Below are positions 1 to 8,077 of a stretch of 33,305 nucleotides of DNA, piece after piece. The number at the start of each line of letters is the position of its first letter. Positions within the stretch are counted from its first letter, which is position 1. The stretch spans positions 1 to 33,305 of the forward strand of contig JAUIFA010000001.1 in assembly GCA_030429625.1 (NCBI GenBank), read 5' to 3'. The DNA comes from Alphaproteobacteria bacterium. GTDB taxonomy: Bacteria; Pseudomonadota; Alphaproteobacteria; Rickettsiales; UBA8987. The translations under genes and the position numbers were made by a program. The notes beneath the pieces were generated by a model, which ran no database searches, was not told where the DNA came from, and worked only from the letters and a program-made list of their open reading frames with translations.

Positions 1-157
1 AGTGATTAAAGTCGGTGATGATGTTGTTGATCCGCGCGGTACGAATCATATCTTGCCCAGAGATGATGGCCGCGACAATCAGCCCGATAATAACAAGAAT
101 AACCGACATCTCAATCAGTGTGAAACCGGCGGTTTTTTTCAATTGCGCCTCAGACAT
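1..157 (-). CDS. Type IV prepilin-like protein, N-terminal part
   Basis: This is the first 52 codons of a gene whose 3' end lies outside the window. The product opens with a short basic leader ending in Ala-Gly, then Phe-Thr-Leu-Ile-Glu and about 20 hydrophobic residues, which is the class III signal recognised by prepilin peptidase (cleavage after G11, N-methylation of F12, conserved Glu at +5). The segment after it (SGQDMIRTARINNII) looks like the amphipathic second half of the pilin helix. An AGGGG sequence lies just upstream of the ATG. It would act in a type IV pilus, pseudopilus or related envelope fibre; which one cannot be told from the N-terminus. It lies downstream of trmB on the same strand, 63 bases away. 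Confidence 0.85.
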   Translation of the reverse strand, partial: MSEAQLKKTAGFTLIEMSVILVIIGLIVAAIISGQDMIRTARINNIITDFNH

Positions 158-220
158 TATGTTTCCCCTAAATGTAACTGTTTTATGATAGCATCACAGG
201 GTAAAAATTTCTAGGTTATA

Positions 221-883
221 TTAGATCTTTTTAAAATTGAGAAAGATAGGGTAATGTGTGTTTGCCTTATTTTTTTCCTGATAACGGGTTCGGGTATGTC
301 CTTTTGGCGGGGTAAGCCAATCGGATTTGGAACGGGCCAGCGACTCAAAACCATCATGGTGTAAGAGATGTACCAACATCCAGCGTGCGTAGAGATGATG
401 ATCTGTTGCCAGAGAAAGTTCTGCGTTTTTAGCCATCACTCGGTGAAGCAATGCCAACATTTCCTGATTGAGAATGCGTCGTTTGTGGTGTTTTTTCTTT
501 GGCCACGGATCTGGGAATAATAAATAAAGCTTGTTAAGACATGCGCTTGGCAGTGCGTCTAAAAGGATGCGCGCATCGTCTCTGTAAAGGCGGATATTGG
601 TTAGTTTATGCTCTTGTATATGTTTCAAACAGGCAGCGATGCCATGTTCATAGACTTCGCAGCCAATAAAGGTGATTTCAGGATTTTCCTGGGCGCGGCC
701 GCAGAGATGTTCGCCATTGCCATAGCCAATTTCCAAATGGACGGGTGTTTTAAGGCCGGAAAGTTCTTGGGCATCGATCAACAATGTTGGAAGCAATGTT
801 TCAAGCAGGGTGTTTTTCCCAATTTTCAACGCCCGTCCATGTTTACGACCAAAGGAAGGAAGATATTTTTTAGCCTCCGCCAT
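221..883 (-). CDS. trmB: tRNA (guanine-N7-)-methyltransferase
   Basis: The 220-residue product methylates N7 of G46 in the variable loop of many tRNAs, using S-adenosylmethionine. The SAM-binding motif LEIGYGNGEH is at residues 50-59. The TrmB signature FPDPWPKKKHHKRR is at 123-136, TDHHLYARWM is at 160-169, and the C-terminal TRYQEK element is at 199-204. Length and motif order fit the family. The gene starts seven bases after the metK stop codon and has no strong ribosome binding site of its own, so it is probably translationally coupled to metK. The metK-trmB pairing is common in alphaproteobacteria and supplies the methyl donor and a consumer from one transcript. Confidence 0.96.
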   Translation of the reverse strand: MAEAKKYLPSFGRKHGRALKIGKNTLLETLLPTLLIDAQELSGLKTPVHLEIGYGNGEHLCGRAQENPEITFIGCEVYEHGIAACLKHIQEHKLTNIRLYRDDARILLDALPSACLNKLYLLFPDPWPKKKHHKRRILNQEMLALLHRVMAKNAELSLATDHHLYARWMLVHLLHHDGFESLARSKSDWLTPPKGHTRTRYQEKNKANTHYPIFLNFKKI

Positions 884-889
884 AGTATT

Positions 890-2062
890 CTAGCTTAATT
901 TATCAACCAGATCGGTTTTTTCCCACGAAAAATGTCCATCGTCGGTTGGTGTTCTTCCAAAATGTCCGTAGGCAGCTGTTGGCGAATAAATAGGCTTGTG
1001 CAATTCAAGATGCGAACGTAAACCCCATGGTGTCAGGTCAATAAGCTGACCGAGTTTGTTGGCAAGCTCGTCCTCGCACATGGTACTTGTGCCATGTGTG
1101 TTAATGTACAGGCTTAGTGGCTTGGCCACGCCGATGGCGTAGGCTAATTGTACCGTACAAGCCCGTGCGATTTTTGCGGCCACCACATTTTTAGCCATAT
1201 ACCGAGCCACATAAGCGGCCGAACGGTCTACTTTGGTGGGGTCTTTACCGGAAAACGCTCCGCCGCCATGCGGCGCTGCGCCACCATAAGTATCGACAAT
1301 GATTTTACGGCCAGTGAGCCCGGCATCGCCATCTGGGCCACCAATGACAAACTTACCGGTTGGGTTAACATAAAACTCTTCTTCCTCGCACATCCAACCC
1401 TTAGGCAGACTATTGACCACATAAGGGCGAATAAGTTCTCGTACGTCTTCTTGCGACATGCCTTCAGGATGTTGAATGGAGACCACGACAGATTTTGTGC
1501 CAACAGGCTCATTGCCTCGATAGATAACGGTGACTTGGGATTTGGCATCTGGCCCAAGTTTTGGCAATTGTCCAGATTTTATCGCGTCACGAATATTTTC
1601 CAATATTTTATGAGCATAAAAAATGGGTGAGGGCATTAAGGCATCGGTTTCGTCGCAGGCATAACCAAACATCAGCCCTTGGTCGCCTGCGCCTTCTTCC
1701 GTGTTGCTTGCAGCATCAACCCCTTGGGCAATATCTGCCGATTGGGCATGCACGTAATTCTCAATTTGAAGATTGTTCCAATGGAAACCGTCTTGCTCGT
1801 AACCAATGCGCTTGACAACCTCACGGGCAATCTCCGGAAGAGATTTGGTCACCGAATCCGCACCTCGGACTTCTCCGGCCAGTACCACTCGGTTGGTGGT
1901 GACCAAGGTTTCCACTGCCACACGTGCATAAGGATCCTGCGCTAAATACGCATCCACAATTGCATCAGAGATCTGGTCGCTTACCTTATCAGGATGCCCC
2001 TCCGAAACAGATTCACTGGTAAATAGAAATTCTCTTATGTCGTAATAACGTTTTTCAACCAC
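890..2062 (-). CDS. metK: S-adenosylmethionine synthetase (methionine adenosyltransferase)
   Basis: The enzyme makes S-adenosylmethionine from methionine and ATP in the cytoplasm. From the chosen start the product has 390 residues, close to the usual 380-390. Visible motifs are GHPDK at about 22-26, signature 1 [12 protein letters not shown] at about 124-135, and signature 2, from [12 protein letters not shown] to about residue 284. The frame is open upstream to a TTG at 2119, but that codon lacks a ribosome binding site and would add 19 residues not seen in the family. The GTG at 2060-2062 has GAGG five bases upstream, so I chose it. I looked for SAM-II, SAM-V and SAM/SAH riboswitch cores in the leader and recognised none. 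trmB follows in the same operon. Confidence 0.95.
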   Translation of the reverse strand: MVEKRYYDIREFLFTSESVSEGHPDKVSDQISDAIVDAYLAQDPYARVAVETLVTTNRVVLAGEVRGADSVTKSLPEIAREVVKRIGYEQDGFHWNNLQIENYVHAQSADIAQGVDAASNTEEGAGDQGLMFGYACDETDALMPSPIFYAHKILENIRDAIKSGQLPKLGPDAKSQVTVIYRGNEPVGTKSVVVSIQHPEGMSQEDVRELIRPYVVNSLPKGWMCEEEEFYVNPTGKFVIGGPDGDAGLTGRKIIVDTYGGAAPHGGGAFSGKDPTKVDRSAAYVARYMAKNVVAAKIARACTVQLAYAIGVAKPLSLYINTHGTSTMCEDELANKLGQLIDLTPWGLRSHLELHKPIYSPTAAYGHFGRTPTDDGHFSWEKTDLVDKLS

Positions 2063-2163
2063 GGTAACCTCATTCGTTTGAGTGAATCCTCTTTGTAGAG
2101 TATTTTCTCTTTCGGTCAAGTGTAGTATTTACAGCTTTATACAAACAGTTGGTGAAATTTTCA

Positions 2164-2191
2164 TTCACATTAGCGTCATAATGGTTATAAG
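2164..2191 (+). promoter_or_regulatory. Probable promoter of the tRNA-Arg gene
   Basis: TTCACA (2164-2169) and TATAAG (2186-2191) are separated by 16 bases and resemble sigma-70 -35 and -10 hexamers. The -10 box ends nine bases before the tRNA 5' end, which fits a very short leader. The call rests on sequence likeness only. Confidence 0.5.
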
Positions 2192-2200
2192 AGACCACAT

Positions 2201-2277
2201 GCGCCCGTAGCTCAGCTGGATAGAGCGCTTCCCTCCGAAGGAAGAGGTCGGATGTTCAAATCATCTCGGGCGCACCA
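2201..2277 (+). tRNA. tRNA-Arg (anticodon CCG)
   Basis: A full cloverleaf can be drawn. The acceptor stem GCGCCCG (2201-2207) pairs with CGGGCGC (2267-2273). The D arm is GCTC/GAGC. The anticodon stem CTTCC/GGAAG holds the loop CTCCGAA, giving anticodon CCG, which reads the arginine codon CGG. The T stem GGATG/CATCT pairs with a G-T pair around a TTCAAAT loop. The 3' ACCA is encoded. The gene is divergent from metK. I saw no copy of its 3' end downstream, so nothing suggests use as an integration site. Confidence 0.97.
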
Positions 2278-2349
2278 TCACCCTAAAATACATAAGCTTA
2301 AGTGAAAAAGACTTTTGTCAATTGCGATGTTTCTCTGTATACAGAATCA

Positions 2350-3576
2350 ATGAGCATAAAAAAATACGATACGATACGAAAACTTGATGAGGAACTGGTT
2401 CTCATCATTGAGGACTTTCTTTTGCTTAGCCCGCTAAGTTGGTCAAAAGAAACCATGAACAGTTTTTTGAAGAATGCGGACAATAAAAATCCTAACTTGC
2501 CGGAGATTGAATATCCCAAAGTAGATTATACCCAAAAAATAAACCGGTTAACAACATACATAAAAAAATTAGGCAAAGACAACCATCCGGCCATTGAATT
2601 TTTGCGGGACACGGCAAAGAGTTATTACGACGCTTACAGAATCTTACAGGGTGTGGGCACAAAAGACGTCACAGAATTTTCAAAACATTTATATGGCAGC
2701 CCGAGGGATACATTGCCGGGATATGGGCGAAATAATGTTAAAGTTGCCCAATATTTTCTGCGAGTGGTGGAGGATTATCGCTTTACATTAAACGAAGAGC
2801 CGATGATCTATCCTGACGGTAGATTTAAAAAATTACTGCAAAAAAGGGTTGAGGAGAGCATAGACCCTTCCACTGACCCCATAAACATAACCGTTGATGA
2901 TACGATATCCGCTCGGGCGGCGGCCGGTTCAAACTATGTTAAAATTCGTAAAGGTGAGTCATTCTCTAAGAACGATCTGGAACAATTGTTCCATCATGAG
3001 GTAATGGTACACACCTTGACGTATGTAAACGGAAGGAAGCAACCTTTGTTAAAAACATTGGGATATAATGCGCCTCGAACCACCGCCACCCAAGAGGGGT
3101 TGGCCGTGTTTGCGGAATATATTACTCTTTCCATTGAACTGGTACGTCTGAAAAGAATCGCACAAAGGATTATTGCTATTGATATGGCAGAAAACGGAGC
3201 GGACTTTATTGATCTGTTCAAATTTTTTAAAGAACATGGGCAGAACAATGAAGAAAGTTATTATTCTTCTATGCGGATTTTCCGTGGCGGTAAGCCAGAA
3301 GGGGGAATTGTCTTTTATAAGGACAATGTGTATCTGCGTGGTTTGATTGAGGTGGGTTCATTTTTTAAGCATGCCATGCATCGGGGTTTTATTCATGACA
3401 TTGCGCTGATATTTTGTGGAAAATTGACCACCAAAGACGTAATGTTGCTCAAGCCGTTAGCAGAAGAAGGGAAAATTATTGACCCGGCCTATATGCCAGA
3501 CTGGGCAAAAAACAACAGTGGGCTGGCGGCACATCTTGCGATTAACGATCTAACCGAAAGATTTAAGATCATTTAA
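2350..3576 (+). CDS. QEGLA-motif (DUF1704, MATCAP-like) putative metallopeptidase
   Basis: The product (408 residues from the ATG at 2350) carries a zinc-protease type HExxxH (H216, E217, H221) followed by QEGLA (E249). This combination defines the DUF1704 family, named in bacteria after its QEGLA motif and related in fold to the eukaryotic tubulin tyrosine carboxypeptidase MATCAP. The natural substrate of the bacterial members is not known to me. No signal peptide or membrane segment is visible, so it is probably cytoplasmic. The frame is also open from a GTG at 2302; neither start has a clear ribosome binding site, and I prefer the ATG. It lies just after tRNA-Arg. Its last 27 bases overlap the 3' end of the convergent transporter gene. 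Confidence 0.8.
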   Translation: MSIKKYDTIRKLDEELVLIIEDFLLLSPLSWSKETMNSFLKNADNKNPNLPEIEYPKVDYTQKINRLTTYIKKLGKDNHPAIEFLRDTAKSYYDAYRILQGVGTKDVTEFSKHLYGSPRDTLPGYGRNNVKVAQYFLRVVEDYRFTLNEEPMIYPDGRFKKLLQKRVEESIDPSTDPINITVDDTISARAAAGSNYVKIRKGESFSKNDLEQLFHHEVMVHTLTYVNGRKQPLLKTLGYNAPRTTATQEGLAVFAEYITLSIELVRLKRIAQRIIAIDMAENGADFIDLFKFFKEHGQNNEESYYSSMRIFRGGKPEGGIVFYKDNVYLRGLIEVGSFFKHAMHRGFIHDIALIFCGKLTTKDVMLLKPLAEEGKIIDPAYMPDWAKNNSGLAAHLAINDLTERFKII

Positions 3577-5268
3577 GTTCATGTCGCTTATTTTTTCATA
3601 AAAATGCACACAGTCACGGTTACTTAAATCTTTGGTTTTTCTCTTTATTTTATCAGAAACATCCGAAATGTTGCAAATGATATACACCTGCCGATCTTTA
3701 TTGGCAATGGAACTTAACATGGATTTGATGGCCACAAGGCCAGTCATGTCAACAAACGGAACACCACTAATGTCAAGGATGAGGTGATCAATATGATCGT
3801 GGGTAAAATTATAGCGGTCAAAGGCTTTTTCGATCGTGCCAAAGAACAGAGGGCCAGTGATGCGGTACAGCATGGTGTTTTTGGGAAGGTTGTGTGAGGA
3901 GGTATTAAACCCATCAATGCTGCCTTCCACCTCAATATTTGTTAACTCGGTGATACGGTTGATTAACATAAAGGCGGCGCAGACCATGCCCACACCAACC
4001 CCGGCAACCATGTCAATAAACACGGTCAGTGTGAAACAGACTAACAGAACAATAACATCCCCGCGCGGGGCAATTTGCAGGGTGCGGATAAATTGCTTAT
4101 AGTGCGACATACGATAGGCGGTGTGGATCAGCAACGCAGAGAGTGCCGCCATAGGGACATAGCTTATGTAAGGCGCAAGTATTATGACGTAGATCATAAT
4201 CAGAACAGCATGGATGGAGGACGCAAAAGGCGAGGTGGCACCGTTATTAATGGCCGTTGCGGTACGGGCAATGGCTCCAGTGGCGGGGATGCCCGCTGCC
4301 AATGCGGAAAGGATATTGCCAAACCCAATAGCATTTAACTCTGCGTTAGGGTTGTGCTTTGTTCCGGTCATGCTATCGGCAACGGTGGCAGAAAGTAGCG
4401 ATTCAAGGGCGGCTAAGATGGCGATGGCCAGTGCCGGAAACAGTAATGTACGAAATTCCGCCATAGACGGAACGGTAAACAAACTACCATCAACAAAGGT
4501 TGGTAGCGATAAATAAGGCGGATAAGGCGGAATGCCTGACACACTAACGCCGTCGGAAGCAATGTAGCTAAATTTGCTGCCAATGGTCGCCACATCGTGT
4601 CCCATGCCATTGAACAGGATGCTTAATAATGTGCCAACAAAGATGGCGATAATGGCGCTAGGCAGAAAACTTACCACATGTTTTGCCGTAAACATTAAAA
4701 CCAGCGTTACCGCCCCAACAATGAGAGTAAACGGATTAAGCACAGGTAAATGATTGTAGAGAAGCTCTATTTTATGAATAAATTCACCGTCTAAATTTGC
4801 AATGTTAAGACCCAGAAAATCGTTAAGCGAAATGGTGGCCAGAACCACGGCAATGCCGGCCGTAAAACCAGTAGTCACAGGGTAAGGCACATAGTTAATT
4901 AAACGACCAATACGGGCAAACCCCATAAAAATAAGAATAATACCCGCCAACATTCCTGCCCAGATGATGCCGCGTAGTCCATGCTCGCTTACGATAGGCG
5001 CAAGGATAACAATAAATGCCGCTGTTGGCCCACTAACCTGCCAAATTGATCCCCCCAGCAAAGGTACCACAACGCCCGCGACAATGGCTGTGTACAGCCC
5101 ATGTTGTGGTGGTAGCCCCACCGCAATGGAAAGCGCCATGGACAGCGGCAATGCCACGAGAGAAATAACGAAAGCTGCCAACAAATCATGGCGAAATTTG
5201 GCAAGATTATAGCTGTCAAGGGTTTGACGCAGGGCGGTGGATAAAGGAAACGGCACTTTCTTTTTCAT
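3550..5268 (-). CDS. SulP/SLC26 family anion transporter with STAS domain
   Basis: The product is an inner-membrane anion carrier of the sulfate/bicarbonate permease family, about 572 residues long. Residues 1 to about 430 are a series of hydrophobic segments including the family hallmark around ALPLSMALSIAVGLPPQHGLYT near the N-terminus. A cytoplasmic STAS domain follows at about 460-560, with the segment LILDISGVPFVDMTG. The substrate (sulfate, bicarbonate or another anion) cannot be read from sequence; no carbonic anhydrase or sulfate assimilation gene is adjacent. The ATG at 5268 is preferred over an in-frame TTG at 5283; neither has a good ribosome binding site. The 3' end overlaps the convergent QEGLA gene. 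Confidence 0.92.
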   Translation of the reverse strand: MKKKVPFPLSTALRQTLDSYNLAKFRHDLLAAFVISLVALPLSMALSIAVGLPPQHGLYTAIVAGVVVPLLGGSIWQVSGPTAAFIVILAPIVSEHGLRGIIWAGMLAGIILIFMGFARIGRLINYVPYPVTTGFTAGIAVVLATISLNDFLGLNIANLDGEFIHKIELLYNHLPVLNPFTLIVGAVTLVLMFTAKHVVSFLPSAIIAIFVGTLLSILFNGMGHDVATIGSKFSYIASDGVSVSGIPPYPPYLSLPTFVDGSLFTVPSMAEFRTLLFPALAIAILAALESLLSATVADSMTGTKHNPNAELNAIGFGNILSALAAGIPATGAIARTATAINNGATSPFASSIHAVLIMIYVIILAPYISYVPMAALSALLIHTAYRMSHYKQFIRTLQIAPRGDVIVLLVCFTLTVFIDMVAGVGVGMVCAAFMLINRITELTNIEVEGSIDGFNTSSHNLPKNTMLYRITGPLFFGTIEKAFDRYNFTHDHIDHLILDISGVPFVDMTGLVAIKSMLSSIANKDRQVYIICNISDVSDKIKRKTKDLSNRDCVHFYEKISDMNLNDLKSFG

Positions 5269-5334
5269 ATGTTCAAAATACAATCATTATTACTAAAAAT
5301 CCATCAGCAAATATTTGGTGGTGTAATAACTACG

Positions 5335-5356
5335 TTTTCCAATCCAAATTGGAAAA
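5335..5356. repeat. 22-bp inverted repeat in the divergent intergenic region
   Basis: Perfect 9-base arms, TTTTCCAAT and ATTGGAAAA, flank the four bases CCAA. It lies between the SulP transporter and the sensor kinase gene, about 67 bases before the SulP start. No T-run follows on either strand, so it is more like an operator than a terminator. The function is unknown. Confidence 0.45.
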
Positions 5357-5413
5357 ACAAACAAGACAACCTGTGGGTTGCGGACATTGTGTAAACATTA
5401 TCACTATAAGTTG

Positions 5414-5441
5414 TTGCAATTGCTACTCATTAGTTTATTAT
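5414..5441 (+). promoter_or_regulatory. Possible promoter of the signalling operon
   Basis: TTGCAA (5414-5419) and TATTAT (5436-5441) with a 16-base spacer resemble sigma-70 hexamers, about 70 bases before the kinase start codon. This is a call by sequence likeness only. Confidence 0.35.
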
Positions 5442-5513
5442 ATGTGACAGGATCTACTTCTAGTTTATGCCGATATAAAGAATGTTTTGTTATGAAGCAG
5501 ATTGGGTTGATGT

Positions 5514-7604
5514 ATGTATAAAATTATGAAGCTTAATGATGGGTTCAATAGTAGATACTCAGCATTAGCGCTGGCGATTTTTTCGGTTCTTGTAATTGTG
5601 ATGGGTTTGTCGGTGATTGTTGGCTGGTATACGAACAATAGGCTACTGATACAAATCATGCCTGATTTTGTGCCGATGCAATATAATACCGCACTTTGTT
5701 TTGTGCTCAGTGGAATTGGGCTTATGTCGCAGGTTCTCAAATCCACAAAATCATCCCTTGTTGTGGGGCTTCTCCTGACAATAATTAGTACAATGACCCT
5801 TATAGAATACATGTTTTTAGTGAATTTTGGCATTGACCAGCTCTTTATGAAACATTACATAACCATTAAAACTTCACATGCTGGGAGAATGGCTCCTAAC
5901 ACGGCATTTTGTTTTGCCCTCACCGGTATATCACTTATTCTGCTATCGCTTAGAAATACAGGGATTGTAATAAGAACCTTCATCGAGATATTAGGGACAT
6001 TGGTGATTATCAATGCGGTAATAGCGGTTTTTGGATATGTTATTGGTTCGAGTATAGGATATAGCTGGGGTAACTTCTCCATGATGGCCGTGCACACATC
6101 AACGGGCTTTGTTATTGTCGGGCTTGGGATCATAATCTCCACCGACATTGGTCAAAAAACATTGGACGAATGTTATGCCCTGTGGCAGGCAATTCTACTA
6201 AGTGTGTTGGTGGCAATAGTTGTGATTTATAATTCCTTGGATATTTCCGTGCGGGTCATATACATTCCGTTGGTATTTTGCAGTTTGTTTTTCAGAATGC
6301 CTACCATTTCGTTCATTCTTGCCAGTGTGGCTTCTTTGCTAACAATATTGGGCTATTTTTCCTCTTTAACCTTGGGGGGGGAGAATGTTTTTGTTGTCAC
6401 GGACAGGGTTCTCTCACTCTTTGGTATATGGTTTGTTGCAATAATGATATTTTTTCATAAACGAACACAGCAGCAGCTTGAGGAAAGAAGTGGGAGGTTA
6501 AATACCATACTAAAAATGGCGCCGGATGGGATTTTATCGGTGGACATGAACGGGATCATACGGTCAGTAAACGAATCGATCTTACAAATATTTGGCTATA
6601 AGGAAAAACAGCTTATTGGGCAGAACATAGAATTCCTTATTCCTAAAAAATACCACCAGCAACATAAAAAAGATGTCAGTAAATATGCCAAAATGGGCAA
6701 GGCAAAAGTTATGGCATCGGGACGTGAGGTGTATGGAGTCGGCAGCGATGGTCAGCAAATCCCACTTGAAATTGGCTTAAGTCGAACCATTATGCCGGAT
6801 AAATCTTTTGAAGTCGTGGCCACGGTTCGTAATATTTCTGAGCGCAAAGAAGCGGAGCTGGAAAAAGAAAATCTTGTGCAGAAGCTTATTGAATCCAATG
6901 CTGAGCTCGAAAAATTTGCTTACGTGGCCTCACATGATTTGCAAGAGCCGCTGCGCATGGTAAGGAATTTTACCGGACTGCTTAAAAAGCGCTACGAAGA
7001 TCAGTTGGATGAGGATGGTAAAAAATACATAGACATCTCTTATTCTGCTGCCGCACGCATGCAGGACCTTGTGGAAGATCTGCTCGAATATGCGCGCATA
7101 GGCGAGGAATCTGAACAATATAAGGACATTAATAGCAATAAAATCTTAGAATATGTTTTGGCCAATCTTAAAGAGAATATTAGGGGGAGTCAGGCAAAAA
7201 TAACCTATAAGAATCTCCCATCATTTCATGGGAATCCAGTGCGCTTCTCGCGGGTTCTCCAGAACCTGATTGGCAATGGGTTGAAATACCAACCCAAAGA
7301 CAATGTCCCTGAAATCAATATTTCGGCGGAAGATAAAGGAGATAAGTGGCTGTTCCTAATAGAAGACAATGGGATTGGGATGAAGCCAGAATATTGTGAA
7401 CAGATATTTCAGCCCTTCAAAAGACTGCACGGCAAGGGTGAATATTCTGGCACAGGTATGGGGCTGTCCATCTGCAGAAAGATAATAGAAAATCTGGGCG
7501 GTAAGATCTGGGCAGAATCTGAGGAAGGCAAAGGAAGTAAGTTTTATCTTACCGTGCCAAAGGACGTAGAAATAATCACACGGAATCAAAGGGAGGTAGC
7601 ATGA
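5514..7604 (+). CDS. Membrane-bound PAS sensor histidine kinase
   Basis: The 696-residue product has an N-terminal region (about 15-315) of roughly ten hydrophobic segments, one PAS domain (about 333-445), a HisKA domain with phospho-acceptor H474 in ASHDLQEPLR, and an HATPase domain with N-box NLIGNGLKY (584-592), G1 box EDNGIGM (D618) and G2 box GTGMGLSI (about 646). The membrane part repeats a motif three times (54-71, 126-143, 191-208), each with an Asn/His-Thr pair followed by a hydrophobic helix. The PAS domain has H384 and R404 at the spacing of the haem His and Arg of FixL. The stop codon overlaps the start of the next gene (ATGA), so the receiver downstream is its likely partner. The kinase class resembles those paired with Rcp1-type receivers. 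Confidence 0.93.
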   Translation: MYKIMKLNDGFNSRYSALALAIFSVLVIVMGLSVIVGWYTNNRLLIQIMPDFVPMQYNTALCFVLSGIGLMSQVLKSTKSSLVVGLLLTIISTMTLIEYMFLVNFGIDQLFMKHYITIKTSHAGRMAPNTAFCFALTGISLILLSLRNTGIVIRTFIEILGTLVIINAVIAVFGYVIGSSIGYSWGNFSMMAVHTSTGFVIVGLGIIISTDIGQKTLDECYALWQAILLSVLVAIVVIYNSLDISVRVIYIPLVFCSLFFRMPTISFILASVASLLTILGYFSSLTLGGENVFVVTDRVLSLFGIWFVAIMIFFHKRTQQQLEERSGRLNTILKMAPDGILSVDMNGIIRSVNESILQIFGYKEKQLIGQNIEFLIPKKYHQQHKKDVSKYAKMGKAKVMASGREVYGVGSDGQQIPLEIGLSRTIMPDKSFEVVATVRNISERKEAELEKENLVQKLIESNAELEKFAYVASHDLQEPLRMVRNFTGLLKKRYEDQLDEDGKKYIDISYSAAARMQDLVEDLLEYARIGEESEQYKDINSNKILEYVLANLKENIRGSQAKITYKNLPSFHGNPVRFSRVLQNLIGNGLKYQPKDNVPEINISAEDKGDKWLFLIEDNGIGMKPEYCEQIFQPFKRLHGKGEYSGTGMGLSICRKIIENLGGKIWAESEEGKGSKFYLTVPKDVEIITRNQREVA

Positions 7605-8077
7605 AGAGTTTTAACGGAAAGCCAGTGGAAATATTACTGGTGGAGGACAATGAAGGGGATATTATTTTAACCAGAGAAGCATTTAAGGATAGCAAAATAG
7701 CCAACAACATTATGGTTGTTTCCGACGGTGAGGCGGCCATGTGTTTTCTTAGAAAAACCAATGGTTATGAGGATGCAATTACCCCAGATCTTATATTACT
7801 GGATATTAACATCCCCAAAAAAGATGGCAAGCAGGTGTTACAGGAAATAAAGGAAGATGCGCAATTGCGTGTTATTCCCACGGTTATTCTGACCAGCTCA
7901 AAGTCAGAGCAGGACATTGTTAAAAGCTATGGTTTGCATGCCAACAGCTATTTAATTAAGCCGGTTGATTTAGAAAAATTCTTTGAGATTGTTAGCGCGA
8001 TTGAGAATTTCTGGTACACGGTGGTGGTGTTGCCGGATGAGATTGAAGTTAAAAAATGGGCGGAGACAGATGGTTAA
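7601..8077 (+). CDS. Rcp1-like single-domain response regulator
   Basis: The 158-residue protein is a stand-alone receiver domain without an output domain. It has the acidic pocket E15/D16, phospho-acceptor D68 in LLDIN, the Thr/Ser switch in LTSSKS, and K120 in LIKP. The segments GDIILTREAF and the Pro-Lys-Lys-Asp-Gly loop are typical of the Rcp1 family, which works with phytochrome-like kinases. It overlaps the kinase upstream by four bases and the second kinase downstream by eight, so the three are likely made together. It may shuttle phosphate between the two kinases or act by protein contact; that is inference. Confidence 0.93.
   Translation: MKSFNGKPVEILLVEDNEGDIILTREAFKDSKIANNIMVVSDGEAAMCFLRKTNGYEDAITPDLILLDINIPKKDGKQVLQEIKEDAQLRVIPTVILTSSKSEQDIVKSYGLHANSYLIKPVDLEKFFEIVSAIENFWYTVVVLPDEIEVKKWAETDG

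Noticed and set aside
1148-1630. Protein gene on the plus strand opposite metK
   Set aside because: It is an antisense frame across the strongly conserved metK gene with no recognisable features; the same holds for other long frames opposite SulP, TRAP, RimK and icd genes.
2063-2200. SAM riboswitch upstream of metK
   Set aside because: I compared the leader by eye with the SAM-II, SAM-V and SAM/SAH cores known from alphaproteobacteria and found no match to their pseudoknot segments.
2201-2277. tRNA-Arg as attachment site of an integrated element
   Set aside because: No integrase gene and no repeat of the tRNA 3' end were seen in the window; the genes after it look like ordinary chromosomal genes.
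7983-8069. Extended N-terminus of the sensorless kinase
   Set aside because: This part is the receiver gene read in a shifted frame; the ATG at 8070 with the short overlap is the normal coupled arrangement.
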